From Candidatus Dormiibacter sp. (lineage in GTDB: Bacteria; Chloroflexota; Dormibacteria; UBA8260), in NCBI GenBank assembly GCA_025450495.1, contig JANWHI010000014.1, forward strand, positions 1 through 5,440: 5,440 nucleotides of DNA, written 5' to 3'. Shown here piece after piece: positions 5,068 to 5,440 of this stretch. Position numbers and translations under genes: made by a program. The number at the start of each line of letters is the position of its first letter. Within the stretch, counting starts at the first letter, position 1. The notes beneath the pieces are model-generated. The model saw only the letters and a list, made by a program, of their open reading frames with translations, made no database searches and was not told where the DNA came from.

Positions 5068-5440
5068 GTCGCCTGAGCCGTCGCCTCCAGCAAGCGGGTG
5101 CCGTTGGGCTTGGTCTGGAAGAGGTTGGTGATCAGGGGCAGATAGAGCGGCTGGTCGTAGGACATGTCCACCTCGACGATCCGTCCCAGCTGGCAATTGG
5201 CGATGCCCTGCCCGAACCCTGCGGTGGCGCACTGGTTCTGCGCAGCGTCGGCTGGAGAGCACACGTAGATCAGCGGCGCCTGCGAGAGCGGCACCGCCAC
5301 CAGGTGGTTGCTGATGTAACTCTGGATTGCGGAGTCGCTGCAGGGGCCGGAACCATCGGGCATCTGGGCGGGCAGCAGCGGGTTGGTCGAGTGTCCGCAG
5401 ATGGCGGCGATGCGCGCGCCGTCCCTGGCCGCGTTGGTCA
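5055..5440 (-). CDS. TadE-like minor pilin, C-terminal part (N-terminus off right edge)
   Basis: The frame is open from the right edge to TGA at 5057-5055, giving 127 complete residues. The first visible residues, 'TNAARDGARIAAICG', match the end of a TadE domain (family pattern AAREGAR after the membrane helix), so the basic N-terminus, Gly processing site and membrane helix should lie just beyond 5440. The rest is extracytoplasmic: six Cys, then 'VEVDMSYDQPLYLPLITNLF', 'QTKPNGTRLLEATAQATCEQ'. The SYxxx-PLI-FQT block aligns without gaps to the same block in the downstream TadE-like protein, so the two are paralogues. The stop codon lies inside the start region of that gene (13-bp overlap with ATG 5067, or ATGA with 5058), indicating translational coupling. 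This is the first visible gene of the pilin operon, and more pilus genes may lie to the right. An internal ATG at 5363 is not the start, since the homology continues upstream of it. Confidence 0.85.
   Translation of the reverse strand, partial: TNAARDGARIAAICGHSTNPLLPAQMPDGSGPCSDSAIQSYISNHLVAVPLSQAPLIYVCSPADAAQNQCATAGFGQGIANCQLGRIVEVDMSYDQPLYLPLITNLFQTKPNGTRLLEATAQATCEQ

Noticed and set aside
5068..5262. N-terminal extension of the expanded TadE-like protein upstream of ATG 5067
   Set aside because: These 65 codons overlap the conserved C-terminal module of the preceding TadE-like gene in another frame and read as Arg/His/Pro-rich shadow. The basic tail and membrane helix of TadE begin properly at 5067.

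Overview
The window is G+C-rich bacterial DNA, with G/C-ending codons throughout and long antisense shadow frames. It looks chromosomal. I see no insertion sequence, tRNA, rRNA, CRISPR array or phage gene. A class A penicillin-binding protein together with TadE/TadG-type minor pilin genes fits a high-G+C bacterium of the Actinobacteriota/Chloroflexota/Dormibacterota kind. That placement is an impression from protein style and composition, not a phylogenetic result.

Layout from left to right. (1) Positions 1-695, minus strand: the N-terminal 231 codons of a class A penicillin-binding protein. It has a cationic Pro/Arg-rich cytoplasmic tail, one transmembrane anchor and a GT51 glycosyltransferase domain with all main motif blocks, some diverged. 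The gene runs off the left edge. (2) 755-916, minus strand: a 53-residue single-pass membrane protein of unknown function, just upstream of the PBP gene and possibly co-transcribed with it. (3) 917-1033: a divergent intergenic region ending in a perfect 7-bp inverted repeat that stops 2 bp before the next start codon. (4) 1034-2347, plus strand: an AAA+ ATPase with an N-terminal winged-helix-like domain. (5) 2348-2414: a short convergent gap without a convincing intrinsic terminator. (6) 2415-5440, minus strand: three tightly packed genes transcribed right to left. In order of transcription they are a TadE-like minor pilin (its N-terminus is off the right edge), a second TadE-like minor pilin carrying an extra beta-rich region and a Pro-Thr linker, and a TadG-like protein with a large extracytoplasmic domain. 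The first two genes overlap by 13 bp (or by 4 bp as ATGA if the later start is used), and the second and third are 4 bp apart, so this is an operon with probable translational coupling.

The minus-strand pilin operon probably supplies minor or pseudopilin components of a Tad/Flp-type pilus or related surface-secretion apparatus. The core Tad ATPase, platform proteins, secretin, prepilin peptidase and major pilin are not in the window. Whether the AAA+ ATPase serves that apparatus is unknown; it is adjacent but convergently oriented. The most interesting features are the two paralogous TadE-like proteins, one of which has gained an internal domain and repeat linker; the winged-helix/AAA+ fusion with a palindrome at its start; and the unnamed 53-residue membrane protein.
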